Source of the DNA: Pseudomonas sp. PSE14 | GTDB taxonomy: Bacteria > Pseudomonadota > Gammaproteobacteria > Pseudomonadales > Pseudomonadaceae | NCBI RefSeq assembly: GCF_029203285.1 | Contig: NZ_CP115669.1 | Location: 930,001 to 994,000 of the forward strand | Direction of reading: 5' to 3' | DNA length: 64,000 nt | Program-made: the position numbers and the translations under genes | The notes under the pieces: generated by a model | The model's database searches: none | What the model saw: the letters and a program-made list of their open reading frames with translations, nothing else | What the model was told of the DNA's origin: nothing | Shown: positions 36,583 through 47,143 of the stretch, one piece after another | How positions within the stretch are numbered: the first letter of the stretch is position 1 | Layout of the letters: each line of letters begins with the position of its first letter

Positions 36583-39060
36583 ATGCCCGATTCCGTTGCT
36601 GCAGGCCTGCGCCTGGCGCCCGATGAACTGACCCGTCCCTTCTTCCCCGAACAATTCCCCTTCACCACCACCGACGAACTGGAGCCCTTCCTCGGCGTAC
36701 TCGGCCAGGAGCGCGCGGTGGAGGCATTGCAGTTCGGCGTGGCGATGCCGCGTCCGGGGTACAACGTGTTCGTCATGGGCGAGCCGGGCACCGGTCGCTT
36801 CTCGTTCGTGCAGCGCTACCTGAAGGCCGAAGGCAAGCGTCTGCCGACCCCGGCGGACTGGGTCTACGTCAACAATTTCGATGAATCCCGCGAGCCGCGT
36901 GCCATCGAGCTGCCGCCGGGCAGCGCGGCGGACTTTGGCGCCGACTTCGATCACCTGATCGACAATCTGCTCGCCACCTTCCCCTCGGTGTTCGAGAACC
37001 CGGCCTACCAGCAGAAGAAGAGCGCCATCGACCGCGCCTTTAACCAGCGCTACGACAAGGCCCTGGACACCGTCGAGCGCCTGGCGCTGGAGAAGGACGT
37101 CGCGCTGTACCGCGACAGCGCCAACATCGCCTTCACCCCGATGAGCGACGGCAAGGCTCTGGACGAAGCCGAATTCGCCCAACTGCCCGAGGCCGAGCGC
37201 GAGCGCTTCCACGCCGACATCGCTGAACTGGAAGAGCACCTGAACGAAGAACTGGCCAGCCTGCCGCAGTGGAAGCGCGAGTCCAGCAACCAGCTGCGCC
37301 AGCTCAACGAAGAAACCATCACCCTCGCCCTGCAGCCGCTGCTGGCGCCGCTGGTGGAGAAGTACAACAACAACTCCGGTGTCAGCGCCTACCTGCAGGC
37401 GATGCAGCTGAACCTGCTGAAGACCGTGGTCGACCAACTGGTGGACTCCGACCGCACCGATCCGCAGCGCAAGCTGGGCCTGCAGGAGCAGTACGCGCCC
37501 AACCAGGTGATCGGCCACCATGCCACCAGCGGTGCGCCGGTGATCTTCGAGTCGCACCCGACCTACGACAACCTGTTCGGCCGCATCGAGTACGCCTCCG
37601 ACCAGGGCGCGCTGTACACCAGCTACCGCCAGCTGCGTCCGGGCGCGCTGCACCGCGCCAACGGTGGCTTCCTGGTGCTGGAGGCGGAGAAGCTGCTCAG
37701 CGAGCCGTTCGTCTGGGATGCGCTCAAGCGTGCGCTGCATTCGCGCCAGCTGAAGATGGAGTCGCCGCTGGCAGAACTGGGCCGCCTGGCGGCCATGAGC
37801 CTGACGCCGCAGGTGATCCCGCTGAACATCAAGGTGATCATCATTGGTTCGCGGCAGATCTACTACACGCTGCAGGATCTCGATCCGGACTTCCAGGAGA
37901 TGTTCCGCGTCCTGGTGGACTTCGACGAAGACATCCCGCTGGGCGAGGACAGCCTCGAACAGTTCGCCCAACTGCTGAAAACCCGCACCTCGGAAGAGGG
38001 CCTGGCGCCGCTGACCAGCGCCGCCGTCGCCCGCCTGGCGACCTATAGCGCGCGCCTGGCCGAGCACCAGGGGCGCCTGTCGGCGCGCATCAGCGACCTG
38101 TTCCAGCTGGTCAGCGAGGCGGATTTCATCCGCCAGCTGGCGAATGAGACGGTGACCGACCTCGGCCACATCGAGCGCGCCCTGAAGGCCAAGGAGACCC
38201 GCACCGGACGGGTGTCCGGACGCATCCTCGACGATATGCTGGCCGGCATCATCCTGATCGATACCGAAGGCGCCGCGGTCGGCAAGTGCAACGGCCTGAC
38301 CGTGCTGGAAGTCGGTGACTCGGCTTTCGGCGTGCCGGCGCGGATTTCCGCCACCGTCTACCCCGGCGGCAGCGGCATCGTCGACATCGAGCGCGAGGTG
38401 AGCCTCGGCCAGCCGATCCACTCCAAGGGCGTGATGATCCTGACGGGCTACCTGGGCAGCCGCTATGCGCAGGAATTCCCGCTGGAGATTTCCGCGAGCA
38501 TCGCCCTGGAGCAGTCCTATGGCTACGTGGACGGTGACAGTGCCTCGCTGGGCGAGGTCTGCACGCTGATCTCCGCGCTGTCGCGCACGCCGCTGCGTCA
38601 GTGCTTCGCCATCACCGGCTCGATCAACCAGTTCGGCGAGGTGCAGGCGGTCGGCGGGGTCAACGAGAAGATCGAGGGCTTCTTCCGTCTTTGCGAGGCC
38701 CGTGGCCTGACCGGCGAGCAGGGAGTCATCATCCCGCGCTCCAACGTCAGTACCCTGATGCTCGATGAGCGTGTGCTGCAGGCGGTTCGCAACGGCCAGT
38801 TCCATATCTACGCTGTTCGCCAGGCCGACGAGGCGCTGAGCCTGCTGGTCGGCCAACCGGCCGGTGCGCCGGATGCCAAGGGCAATTTCCCCAAGGGCAG
38901 CGTGAATGCCCGTGTCGTCGAGCGCCTGAAGGAGATTTCCGAGCTGGGCATGGAGGAGGACGAGAAGGAAAAGCCGGTCAAGGAAGCCGTGGCGAAGGCC
39001 AAGGCGGCGAAGGCGCCGGTGGAGAAGGAGCGGGCGCGCAAGAAGAAGGACGCCGACTGA
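36583..39060 (+). CDS. Lon-family ATP-dependent protease (LonB/YcbZ-like)
   Basis: An 825-residue cytoplasmic protease. An AAA+ module comes first; its P-loop reads GEPGTGRFS (~residue 67), with Arg in place of the usual Lys. A long helical insertion follows (residues ~130-270) and then GGFLVLEAEKLL as Walker B (~365). The C-terminal Lon protease domain (residues ~560-770) carries the catalytic Ser in DGDSASLGEV (~648) and Lys in GGVNEKIEGFF (~690). The tail is highly charged and Lys/Glu-rich. It lacks the LAN domain of classical Lon. Substrates unknown. The gene follows the DksA-like gene by 96 bp. Confidence 0.9.
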   Translation: MPDSVAAGLRLAPDELTRPFFPEQFPFTTTDELEPFLGVLGQERAVEALQFGVAMPRPGYNVFVMGEPGTGRFSFVQRYLKAEGKRLPTPADWVYVNNFDESREPRAIELPPGSAADFGADFDHLIDNLLATFPSVFENPAYQQKKSAIDRAFNQRYDKALDTVERLALEKDVALYRDSANIAFTPMSDGKALDEAEFAQLPEAERERFHADIAELEEHLNEELASLPQWKRESSNQLRQLNEETITLALQPLLAPLVEKYNNNSGVSAYLQAMQLNLLKTVVDQLVDSDRTDPQRKLGLQEQYAPNQVIGHHATSGAPVIFESHPTYDNLFGRIEYASDQGALYTSYRQLRPGALHRANGGFLVLEAEKLLSEPFVWDALKRALHSRQLKMESPLAELGRLAAMSLTPQVIPLNIKVIIIGSRQIYYTLQDLDPDFQEMFRVLVDFDEDIPLGEDSLEQFAQLLKTRTSEEGLAPLTSAAVARLATYSARLAEHQGRLSARISDLFQLVSEADFIRQLANETVTDLGHIERALKAKETRTGRVSGRILDDMLAGIILIDTEGAAVGKCNGLTVLEVGDSAFGVPARISATVYPGGSGIVDIEREVSLGQPIHSKGVMILTGYLGSRYAQEFPLEISASIALEQSYGYVDGDSASLGEVCTLISALSRTPLRQCFAITGSINQFGEVQAVGGVNEKIEGFFRLCEARGLTGEQGVIIPRSNVSTLMLDERVLQAVRNGQFHIYAVRQADEALSLLVGQPAGAPDAKGNFPKGSVNARVVERLKEISELGMEEDEKEKPVKEAVAKAKAAKAPVEKERARKKKDAD

Positions 39061-39135
39061 GCAGAACCTGATCAGGCGGCTCCGCACCGCGCGGGGCGGC
39101 GCTCCGGCGCTACTGCCCCCGTGCAGTTCACATGC

Positions 39136-39158
39136 TTATCCACAGCCTGCGTGGATAA
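39136..39158. promoter_or_regulatory. Paired inverted DnaA-box-like sites
   Basis: TTATCCAC-AGCCTGC-GTGGATAA: the left copy extends to TTATCCACA, a perfect DnaA box; the right copy matches eight of nine bases in the opposite direction. It lies in the 165-bp gap after the protease gene, which otherwise shows nothing recognisable. Confidence 0.5.
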
Positions 39159-39225
39159 AACGGCGCTTTCGCGTGTCGGAACCTGGGTGTAGTCTCGAAC
39201 TCAGGACCGCCGCGAGGGTGCCGCC

Positions 39226-39567
39226 ATGCCGCGTAACCTCTGCCTTATCCGCCCCTGTCTGGGGCTGACCACGCGAATCGAATGCGCGATCAGGCCGTTG
39301 GCCGGAGAGAATGGACTCTGGACCTTGTTGTGCGCGGCCGGCATGGCCGGTGCACAACCCACCGCCATCAAGGCGCAAGGCCCGTTCTTCGGGCCCTTCG
39401 TCGCCGAAGGCGTGCTTGAAGCGATTTCCGACTGCCTGGCCCAGCAGGGCTATATCAAGGCTTGCGATCCACCGATCTGGCAGTTGCACCTGCAAGCCGA
39501 GCTGCGCCGTCTGAATGGTGAGCGCAGCCGCAATCTCGGGAACTATCAGTTCCGTCCCGAATCCTGA
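39226..39567 (+). CDS. Conserved hypothetical protein (113 aa)
   Basis: A soluble protein of 113 residues. MPRNLCLIRPCLGLTTRIECAI is followed by a mostly hydrophobic middle and FGPFVAEGVLEAISDCLAQQGY, a pattern I do not know from any described family. It has a plausible ribosome-binding site (GAGGGTG). From memory P. aeruginosa has a small hypothetical gene at the same place between the protease gene and the UPF0114 gene, which supports it as real. Function unknown. Confidence 0.65.
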   Translation: MPRNLCLIRPCLGLTTRIECAIRPLAGENGLWTLLCAAGMAGAQPTAIKAQGPFFGPFVAEGVLEAISDCLAQQGYIKACDPPIWQLHLQAELRRLNGERSRNLGNYQFRPES

Positions 39568-39719
39568 TGCGGGACGCCGCCTGAGCAACGGACGCTCGTG
39601 CTGCCTGGCTTTCGCCTGCCGATCCCGGGCAGTCGACATATTTGTCCACAGAAATACGGGTCAGCTCCGAAATCGCCTTCAGCTATACTTCGCACCTTCC
39701 GAACAGCCCCTCGAGAGCC

Positions 39720-40214
39720 ATGGAACGCTTCGTCGAAAACTCCCTGTACGCCGCCCGCTGGCTGCTGGCGCCGATCTACATCGGCCTGTCGCTGGCGCTA
39801 CTGGCCCTGACCATCAAGTTCTTCCAGGAAATCCTCCACATCCTGCCAAGCATCTTCAGCATCGCCGAGGCGGACCTGGTGCTGGTGCTACTGTCGCTGA
39901 TCGACATGGCGCTGGTTGGCGGCCTGCTGGTGATGGTGATGTTCTCCGGTTACGAGAACTTCGTTTCCCAGCTGGATATCGACGAGAGCAAGGAGAAGCT
40001 CAGCTGGTTGGGCAAGATGGACGCCAGTTCGCTGAAGAACAAGGTGGCCGCCTCCATCGTGGCGATCTCCTCGATCCACCTGTTGCGCATCTTCATGGAC
40101 GCCAAGAACGTCCCGGACAACAAGCTGATGTGGTACGTGATCATCCACCTCACCTTCGTCCTCTCCGCGTTTGCCATGGGTTACCTGGACAAGGCCACGC
40201 GCCACGACCACTGA
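39720..40214 (+). CDS. UPF0114 (YqhA) family membrane protein
   Basis: A 164-residue inner-membrane protein with four hydrophobic segments (residues ~10-36, 48-75, 108-124, 134-154). [20 protein letters not shown], then [13 protein letters not shown], is the typical YqhA/UPF0114 sequence. Function is not known. I set the start at 39720 from family similarity; the frame is open to 39642 and the ribosome-binding site is weak (GAGAG). It follows the 113-aa gene with 152 bp between. Confidence 0.85.
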   Translation: MERFVENSLYAARWLLAPIYIGLSLALLALTIKFFQEILHILPSIFSIAEADLVLVLLSLIDMALVGGLLVMVMFSGYENFVSQLDIDESKEKLSWLGKMDASSLKNKVAASIVAISSIHLLRIFMDAKNVPDNKLMWYVIIHLTFVLSAFAMGYLDKATRHDH

Positions 40215-40337
40215 TCCCGAAAGGCTCCCTCCAGCCGCCCGGCCGTTGTGAAACGGACGGGCGGCTGCGTTTCCGCCTTGCGGTGACGGGTAGCTGTACA
40301 AGACTTTTTGCATGACGCCACGTGCAGGAGGTACCCC

Positions 40338-40634
40338 ATGAACCTCGAGGAACTGACCAATCGCTCTCTGGCCGGGGATATCGACGAAATCAACCTGGTG
40401 TCGCTGGAAGGCGATATCTATGTGCTGGAGGCCCGAATGGGCGGCCGTTTCTATCCGGTCCAGGACGTGATGGGGCACGTGCTCAGCGTGCGCTCCGTCG
40501 AGCATGCCCGCGAGGTGCTGCATGCCGTGCCGACGGTACCGTTCCGGTTGGTGCACGCGGTGGTGCATGACGAAATGGTCGGCATGCAGGAGGAACTCGA
40601 TATCGGCGATGGCGTGCTCATCCCGCTGCACTAG
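40338..40634 (+). CDS. Small conserved protein (DUF6482-like)
   Basis: A 98-residue soluble protein, MNLEELTNRSLAGDIDEINL, then VSLEGDIYVLEARMGGRFYP and HEVLHAV-type segments. It resembles small Pseudomonas proteins of the DUF6482 kind. AGGAGG ahead of 40338 fixes the start. Function unknown; it lies between the UPF0114 gene and fklB, the same place as in P. aeruginosa as I remember it. Confidence 0.72.
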   Translation: MNLEELTNRSLAGDIDEINLVSLEGDIYVLEARMGGRFYPVQDVMGHVLSVRSVEHAREVLHAVPTVPFRLVHAVVHDEMVGMQEELDIGDGVLIPLH

Positions 40635-40710
40635 GCCTGCGGCGGTGGGGGCGGCGAATCATCTGTGCTAGGCTGGCGGCCCTTTTTTGAACCCCCAGCG
40701 GAGCGCCGCC

Positions 40711-41328
40711 ATGAGCGAACTCAACCTTTCCACCGACGAAGCCCGCGTCAGCTACGGCATCGGCCGTCAGCTCGGCGACCAGTTGCGCGAGAACCCGGTT
40801 CCGGGCATGTCCCTCGACGCTATCCTGGCCGGCCTGTCCGACGCCTATGCCAGCGTGGAAAGCCGCGTGCCGGGCGAAGCCCTGTCCGCCAGCTTCCAGG
40901 TGATTCGCGAGCGCATGCAGGCCGAAGCCCAGGCGAAAGCCGAAGCCGCCGCCGCCGTTGGCCGTGAGTACCTGGTGGACAACGCCAAGCGTGAAGGCGT
41001 GACCGTCCTGCCGTCCGGTCTGCAGTACGAAGTGCTGGTCGCAGGCGAAGGCGCCAAGCCGTCCCGCGAAGACACCGTGCGTACCCACTACCACGGCACC
41101 CTGGTCGACGGCACCGTGTTCGACAGCTCCTACGAGCGTGGCCAGCCGGCTGAATTCCCGGTGGGCGGCGTGATCGCCGGTTGGGTCGAGGCCCTGCAGC
41201 TGATGAATGCTGGCAGCAAGTGGCGTCTGCACGTGCCGAGCGAGCTGGCCTATGGCGGCCAGGCTGTCGGCAGCATCCCGCCGCACAGCGTGCTGGTGTT
41301 CGACGTCGAGCTGCTGGATATCCTCTGA
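40711..41328 (+). CDS. fklB: FKBP-type peptidyl-prolyl isomerase FklB
   Basis: A 205-residue proline isomerase. The N-terminal helical dimerisation domain (residues ~1-90, SYGIGRQLGDQLRENPVPGM ... QAKAEAAAAVGREYLVDN) is followed by one FKBP domain (~105-205) with VRTHYHGTLVDGTVFDSSYE, FPVGGVIAGWVEALQLM and IPPHSVLVFDVELLDI. No signal peptide is seen, so it is cytoplasmic, like FklB/FKBP22. The start has GGAG at correct distance. A cytochrome c gene that I recall next to fklB in P. aeruginosa is absent here. Confidence 0.93.
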   Translation: MSELNLSTDEARVSYGIGRQLGDQLRENPVPGMSLDAILAGLSDAYASVESRVPGEALSASFQVIRERMQAEAQAKAEAAAAVGREYLVDNAKREGVTVLPSGLQYEVLVAGEGAKPSREDTVRTHYHGTLVDGTVFDSSYERGQPAEFPVGGVIAGWVEALQLMNAGSKWRLHVPSELAYGGQAVGSIPPHSVLVFDVELLDIL

Positions 41329-41379
41329 TATCGGGCGGTTCACTGCGGAGTGCCGTCCCTGGCAACTCCGCAGGAAAAA

Positions 41380-41400
41380 GGGGCGCTCCGGCGCCCCTTT
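41380..41400 (+). terminator. Rho-independent terminator after fklB
   Basis: GGGGCGC-TCC-GGCGCCCC followed by TTT and preceded by A residues, 51 bp after the stop codon. Confidence 0.82.
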
Positions 41401-41468
41401 GTGCATCCGCCTCCCGGGCGGCGGAGCACTGACGACGCATCCGGCGCCGCCGTAATCCCCCAAGCGCC

Positions 41469-41693
41469 TCAGCGCAGTGCGCGGGCGTAACAGAACAGGA
41501 ACAGGTTGCGCACCAGTTCCTTGAGCACGCCGGGCTCGCTGGTGGAGAGTTCCGAGAGCTCCAGTCCGCCCTGTTCGCGTAGCTCGTCCAGCGCCTCTTC
41601 CTCCAGCACCGCGCAGACTTCCCCGGTATCCCGATGCAGGATGCGCAGGTAGGGATGCGGGCGATCCAGCCAGGCGTCGATCATGTAGGTCAT
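41469..41693 (-). CDS. Small iron-regulated protein (PA4570-like)
   Basis: A 74-residue acidic protein: MTYMIDAWLDRPHPYLRILH, then LEEEALDELREQGGLELSEL and a hydrophobic C-terminus ending FLFCYARALR. A good ribosome-binding site (GGAGG) precedes it, and a Fur-box-like sequence lies about 30-45 bp upstream. From memory, the P. aeruginosa gene at this position is strongly induced by iron starvation. The biochemical function is unknown. Confidence 0.78.
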   Translation of the reverse strand: MTYMIDAWLDRPHPYLRILHRDTGEVCAVLEEEALDELREQGGLELSELSTSEPGVLKELVRNLFLFCYARALR

Positions 41694-41721
41694 GGCAGTT
41701 CCTCCGTGTGAATCGTTTATT

Positions 41722-41740
41722 GAGAATAATTCTTATTATC
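41722..41740 (-). promoter_or_regulatory. Fur box
   Basis: On the minus strand GATAATAAGAATTATTCTC agrees with the 19-bp Fur consensus GATAATGATAATCATTATC at 15 positions. It lies between the start of the small gene at 41693 and the ispB terminator; the region is strikingly AT-rich. Confidence 0.75.
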
Positions 41741-41815
41741 GTAATAGCAAGTCCCAATCGAAGATTTTTCTGCGCGGACGATGATCCCTTGCTCCGAGTC
41801 AACAGAAGGGCAACA

Positions 41816-41850
41816 AAAAGCCCGCCGCGGCGAACCGGGGCGGGCTTTTG
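41816..41850 (-). terminator. Rho-independent terminator of ispB
   Basis: On the minus strand GCCCGCC and GGCGGGC (7-bp stem) flank a loop of about a dozen bases and end in TTTTT; 13 bp beyond the ispB stop codon. Confidence 0.82.
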
Positions 41851-41862
41851 CGAAACGGCGGA

Positions 41863-42831
41863 TCAGTGTGTGCGGGCGACAGCGAACTCGGCCAGCTCGA
41901 TCAGTGCGGCGCGGTATTCGTTGTCCGGCAGCACCTTCAGGCAGTCGATGGCGCGGGCGGCGTACTCGCGGGCCAGGTTGGCGGTGTAGTCCAGGGCGCC
42001 TGCGGCCTCGACGGCGGCGCGGATGCCTTCCAGGTCCTGGCTGCCGCCCTGCTGGATGGCCTTGCGCACCAGTGCGGCCTGTTCCGGGGTGCCGTCGCGC
42101 ATGGTGGCGATCAGCGGCAGGGTGGGTTTGCCTTCGGCCAGGTCGTCGCCGACGTTCTTGCCCAGGGTGGTGGCGTCGCCGCGGTAGTCGAGCAGGTCGT
42201 CGACGAGCTGGAAGGCGATGCCCAGGGCATCACCGAACAGGCGCAGCGCTTCGGACTGCTCGGCCGGAGCGTTGGCCAGCGCGGCAGCGCTGTGGGTCGA
42301 GGCTTCGAAGAGCATTGCGGTCTTGCCGCGGATGACTTCCATGTAGGTTTCTTCGGTGGTGCTGGCGTCGCGCACCTTGGTCAGTTGCAGCACTTCGCCT
42401 TCGGCGATCACGCGGGTGGCCTGGGAAATGATGCGCATCACCGGCATGGAGCCCAGCTCGACCATCATTTCGAAGGAGCGGGCATAGAGGAAGTCGCCCA
42501 CCAGCACGCTCGGCGCGTTGCCCCACTGGGCGTTGGCGGTAGCGCGGCCGCGGCGCAGGCCGGAGGCATCGACCACGTCGTCGTGCAGCAGGGTGGAGGT
42601 GTGCAGGAACTCGATGGTAGCGGCCAGCAGCTTCAGATCATCGCCCGAGTAGCCCAAGGCCTTGCCCGAGAGCAGCACCAGCAGGGGGCGCAGACGCTTG
42701 CCGCCGGCGGAGATGATATAATCGCCGATCTTTTCCACCAGGGGAACGCGGGAAGTGAGCTGGCGGCGGATAATGCCGTCGACGGCGGTGAAGTCGTCCG
42801 CCACCACGCGATAGAAAGCCTGGGGTTGCAT
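41863..42831 (-). CDS. ispB: Octaprenyl (polyprenyl) diphosphate synthase
   Basis: A 322-residue trans-prenyltransferase that builds the ubiquinone side chain from farnesyl diphosphate and isopentenyl diphosphate. Both Asp-rich motifs are present: LLHDDVVDASGLRRG (~residue 83-97) and QLVDDLLDYRGD (~210). The N-terminal GGKRLRPLL binds the diphosphate. In Pseudomonas the product is normally the C45 chain of Q-9, so a name such as solanesyl diphosphate synthase may fit better. It is divergent from rplU-rpmA with about 240 bp between, the usual arrangement in gamma-proteobacteria. Confidence 0.94.
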   Translation of the reverse strand: MQPQAFYRVVADDFTAVDGIIRRQLTSRVPLVEKIGDYIISAGGKRLRPLLVLLSGKALGYSGDDLKLLAATIEFLHTSTLLHDDVVDASGLRRGRATANAQWGNAPSVLVGDFLYARSFEMMVELGSMPVMRIISQATRVIAEGEVLQLTKVRDASTTEETYMEVIRGKTAMLFEASTHSAAALANAPAEQSEALRLFGDALGIAFQLVDDLLDYRGDATTLGKNVGDDLAEGKPTLPLIATMRDGTPEQAALVRKAIQQGGSQDLEGIRAAVEAAGALDYTANLAREYAARAIDCLKVLPDNEYRAALIELAEFAVARTH

Positions 42832-42909
42832 GAAAGACAGCGCTCCTCGTAGATTGCGCGGCATGCTAGGTGCCGGGGGTAGGGCTGTCAAGGCAAGGCC
42901 CCGGGAGGC

Positions 42910-42938
42910 TTGATCCGGGCAATCGCTTTGCGTACAAT
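42910..42938 (+). promoter_or_regulatory. Sigma-70 promoter of rplU-rpmA
   Basis: TTGATC and TACAAT are separated by exactly 17 bases, giving a start near 42945 and a ~128-nt leader before rplU. The leader may hold a ribosomal-protein control structure; I could not define one by eye. Confidence 0.7.
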
Positions 42939-43072
42939 CGCGGCCCCGAACTTCCATGGCATACCCTGCCTTACGCAATTGCACGGGCGTCCTTTCCGGC
43001 CCCATGCAGCCATGCCGACCGATTCCTCTTTCTATAAAGCGTCGGGTGAGCAGGTCTAACGGAGACATCCAG

Positions 43073-43384
43073 ATGTACGCAGTAATTGTTACTGGTGGCA
43101 AGCAATACAAAGTCACCGAAGGCGAATTCCTCAAGGTCGAGAAACTCGACGTCGCCACCGGCGAAGCGATCAACCTGGATCGCGTTCTGCTGGTCGCCAA
43201 TGGCGATGACGTCAAGATCGGCCTGCCGGTGGTAGAAGGCGCGAAAGTGACCGCTGAAGTGGTTTCCCACGGTCGTCACGACAAAGTGCGCATCATCAAG
43301 TTCCGCCGCCGCAAGCACCACATGAAGCGTCAGGGCCACCGCCAGTGGTTCACTGAAATCAAGATCACCGGCATCCAGGCCTAA
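43073..43384 (+). CDS. rplU: Ribosomal protein L21
   Basis: A 103-residue protein of the large ribosomal subunit. [20 protein letters not shown] at the N-terminus and [20 protein letters not shown] near the C-terminus are the L21 signatures. The start has GGAGA at suitable spacing. First gene of the rplU-rpmA operon (22 bp to rpmA). Confidence 0.98.
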   Translation: MYAVIVTGGKQYKVTEGEFLKVEKLDVATGEAINLDRVLLVANGDDVKIGLPVVEGAKVTAEVVSHGRHDKVRIIKFRRRKHHMKRQGHRQWFTEIKITGIQA

Positions 43385-43406
43385 TTCCTTTTCAGGAGAT
43401 TGACTC

Positions 43407-43664
43407 ATGGCACACAAAAAAGCTGGCGGTAGTACCCGCAACGGCCGCGATTCCGAAAGTAAACGCCTTGGCGTGAAGCTGTTCGGTAGCCAGGCTGTGA
43501 AAGCAGGCAACATCATCGTGCGTCAGCGCGGCACCCAGTTCCACGCTGGCTACGGCGTTGGCATGGGCAAGGATCACACCCTGTTCGCGAAAATCGACGG
43601 CGTGATCAAGTTCGAAGTGAAAGGCGCCTTTGGCCGTCGCTATGTAAGCGTCGTCGCTGCCTAA
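43407..43664 (+). CDS. rpmA: Ribosomal protein L27
   Basis: An 85-residue protein of the large subunit close to the peptidyl-transferase centre. [20 protein letters not shown], then [13 protein letters not shown], is diagnostic. The N-terminus has the normal short form (Ala-His-Lys-Lys after Met) with no leader requiring cleavage. A strong terminator follows 16 bp later, so obg probably has its own promoter. Confidence 0.98.
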   Translation: MAHKKAGGSTRNGRDSESKRLGVKLFGSQAVKAGNIIVRQRGTQFHAGYGVGMGKDHTLFAKIDGVIKFEVKGAFGRRYVSVVAA

Positions 43665-43679
43665 GCGAGCCCTCACTGA

Positions 43680-45044
<1,365 letters not shown>

Positions 45045-45105
45045 TCGGAACGGCGCCTGCTGGTCCGGATGAAACGTGTGAAGCCTGACTTCTAAGGTTG
45101 AGGGT

Positions 45106-46224
45106 ATGCGTGAGAAGGTCACCGGCGCCAAGCGCTGGGTAGTCAAGATTGGCAGTGCATTGCTGACCGCCGACGGTCGCGGTCTGGATCGCGACGCCAT
45201 GGCGGTTTGGGTCGAGCAGATGGTCGCGCTGCATTGCGCGGGCGTTGAGCTGGTGCTGGTGTCTTCCGGTGCTGTTGCAGCGGGCATGAGTCGCCTGGGT
45301 TGGGTTTCCCGACCTAGTGACATGCACGAGCTGCAGGCCGCCGCCGCGGTAGGGCAGATGGGGCTGGTGCAGGCCTGGGAGTCCAGCTTTGGCGTGCATA
45401 ACCTGCAGACCGCCCAGGTGCTGCTGACCCACGACGACCTCTCGGACCGCAAGCGTTACCTGAATGCGCGCAATACCCTGCGTACGCTGGTCGATCTCGG
45501 TGTGATCCCGGTGATCAACGAGAACGATACCGTGGTCACCGACGAAATCCGCTTCGGCGACAACGATACCCTGGCGGCGCTGGTGGCCAACCTGGTCGAG
45601 GCTGACCTGTTGGTGATCCTGACTGACCGCGATGGCATGTTCGACGCCGATCCACGCAACAATCCCGATGCGGAGCTGATCTTCGAGGCCCGTGCCGATG
45701 ATCCTGCCCTGGATGCGGTAGCTGGCGGAACGGGCGGTGCGCTGGGTCGCGGTGGCATGCAGACCAAGCTGCGTGCGGCGCGTCTGGCGGCGCGTTCCGG
45801 TGCGCATACGGTGATCATTGGTGGGCGCATCGAGCGCGTGCTGGATCGCCTGCGTGTCGGCGAGCGCCTGGGTACCCTGCTGACGCCCGAGCAGAGCCGC
45901 AAGGCGGCGCGCAAGCAGTGGCTGGCGGGGCATCTGCAGATGCGTGGCACGCTGGTGCTGGATGATGGTGCGGTCAAGGCTATTGCCCATGATCACAAGA
46001 GCCTGCTGCCGGTTGGTGTGAAAACCGTGCAGGGTAGCTTCCGTCGCGGCGAGATGGTGGTCTGTGTGGATCAGCAAGGGCGTGAGATTGCTCGTGGCCT
46101 GGCCAACTACAGCGCCCTTGAGGCGCAGAAGATCATCGGCCAGCCGACCGATGCCATCGAGAGCCTGCTCGGTTATGTGGATGGTCCGGAGCTGGTCCAT
46201 CGCGACAACCTGGTGCTCGTCTGA
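45106..46224 (+). CDS. proB: Glutamate 5-kinase
   Basis: A 372-residue enzyme, first step of proline synthesis: phosphorylation of glutamate with ATP. The kinase domain begins [12 protein letters not shown] and contains [35 protein letters not shown] and [15 protein letters not shown]; feedback inhibition by proline acts on this domain. A C-terminal PUA domain (residues ~280-372) is present. Base composition toward the 3' end is slightly less GC-rich than the neighbours. It lies between obg and creA and is likely in one transcript with them. Confidence 0.97.
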   Translation: MREKVTGAKRWVVKIGSALLTADGRGLDRDAMAVWVEQMVALHCAGVELVLVSSGAVAAGMSRLGWVSRPSDMHELQAAAAVGQMGLVQAWESSFGVHNLQTAQVLLTHDDLSDRKRYLNARNTLRTLVDLGVIPVINENDTVVTDEIRFGDNDTLAALVANLVEADLLVILTDRDGMFDADPRNNPDAELIFEARADDPALDAVAGGTGGALGRGGMQTKLRAARLAARSGAHTVIIGGRIERVLDRLRVGERLGTLLTPEQSRKAARKQWLAGHLQMRGTLVLDDGAVKAIAHDHKSLLPVGVKTVQGSFRRGEMVVCVDQQGREIARGLANYSALEAQKIIGQPTDAIESLLGYVDGPELVHRDNLVLV

Positions 46225-46234
46225 GGGGAAATCC

Positions 46235-46690
46235 ATGCGCAAGGGATTGATGGCGGCGCTGATGCTGCTGCCGATGCTGGCGAATGCCGAAGAGATCGGT
46301 GAAGTGTCCACGGTCTTCAAGTGGGTTGGTCCCAACGACAAGATCCTGGTGGAGGCTTTTGATGACCCCAAGGTCGAGGGTGTCAGCTGCTACCTGTCCC
46401 GCGCCAAGACTGGCGGCGTGAAGGGCGGGCTGGGGTTGGCGGAGGATCGCGCCGAGGCGTCGATCTCCTGTCGTCAGGTCGGCCCGATCCGTTTCGTCGG
46501 TGAGCTCAAGGATGGCGAGGAGGTGTTCAAGCAGCGCACCTCGCTAGTGTTCAAGAGCATGCAGGTGGTGCGTTTCTTCGACAAGAAGCGCAACGCGCTG
46601 GTTTATCTGGTCTACAGCGACCGGGTGATCGAGGGCAGCCCGCAGAATGCGGTGACGGCGATTCCGATCATGCCGTGGCCGACCAAGTAA
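46235..46690 (+). CDS. creA: CreA family periplasmic protein
   Basis: A 151-residue exported protein with signal peptide [38 protein letters not shown], then [20 protein letters not shown] and [16 protein letters not shown], identify the CreA (DUF1131-type) family; the two Cys residues probably form a disulfide. Function is not known. The start at 46235 has GAGGGG upstream and lies 10 bp after proB. Confidence 0.9.
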   Translation: MRKGLMAALMLLPMLANAEEIGEVSTVFKWVGPNDKILVEAFDDPKVEGVSCYLSRAKTGGVKGGLGLAEDRAEASISCRQVGPIRFVGELKDGEEVFKQRTSLVFKSMQVVRFFDKKRNALVYLVYSDRVIEGSPQNAVTAIPIMPWPTK

Positions 46691-46780
46691 GCGAGAAGGG
46701 CGGGTGACCGCCCTTTCTTTTTGCCTGCAAGAAGGCTTTGCCTGTGGATAACTTGTTTGAGAGGTGAATCGCAGGCAATA

Positions 46781-46807
46781 AAAAACCGGCCCTGGGGCCG
46801 GTTTTTC
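46781..46807 (-). terminator. Rho-independent terminator of rpsT
   Basis: AAAAACCGGCCC-TG-GGGCCGGTTTTT: a long symmetrical hairpin between the convergent creA and rpsT genes, with T-tracts on both strands, so it can serve both. Confidence 0.92.
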
Positions 46808-46820
46808 AAGAACGGAACGC

Positions 46821-47090
46821 TTACGCGGTGGCCAGGGCCTTCACGTGGGCGTTCAGGCGGCTCTTGTGGCGAGCGGCCTTGTTCTTGTGGATGATGCCTT
46901 TGTCAGCCATACGGTCGATAACCGGTACAGCAGCAACCAGAGCGGCCTGGGCCTTCGGCAGGTCCTTGGCGTCGACTGCTTTGACTACGTTCTTGATGTA
47001 GGTACGAACCATGGAACGCAGGCTGGCGTTGTGGCTGCGACGCTTCTCAGCCTGTTTGGCGCGTTTTTTGGCGGAAGGTGTGTTGGCCAC
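46821..47090 (-). CDS. rpsT: Ribosomal protein S20
   Basis: An 89-residue basic helical protein of the small subunit. [20 protein letters not shown] and [20 protein letters not shown] are the family hallmarks. Starts at 47090; S20 synthesis is often autoregulated at translation. Monocistronic, with its own promoter and terminator. Confidence 0.98.
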   Translation of the reverse strand: MANTPSAKKRAKQAEKRRSHNASLRSMVRTYIKNVVKAVDAKDLPKAQAALVAAVPVIDRMADKGIIHKNKAARHKSRLNAHVKALATA

Positions 47091-47143
47091 CGTCGAGCTC
47101 CTCGAGAAAAACTTGGGATGTTGCGAATAAATTAAGGCCGCGA

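Noticed and set aside
36088..39087. 999-codon minus-strand frame opposite the Lon-like gene
   Set aside because: Antisense shadow: repeated Leu/Gln/Asp/His/Arg composition and no ribosome-binding site; the plus strand has a complete protease.
46744..46752. Isolated TGTGGATAA (DnaA-box match) before the rpsT terminator
   Set aside because: A single 9-mer is expected by chance in a window of this size; no second box beside it.
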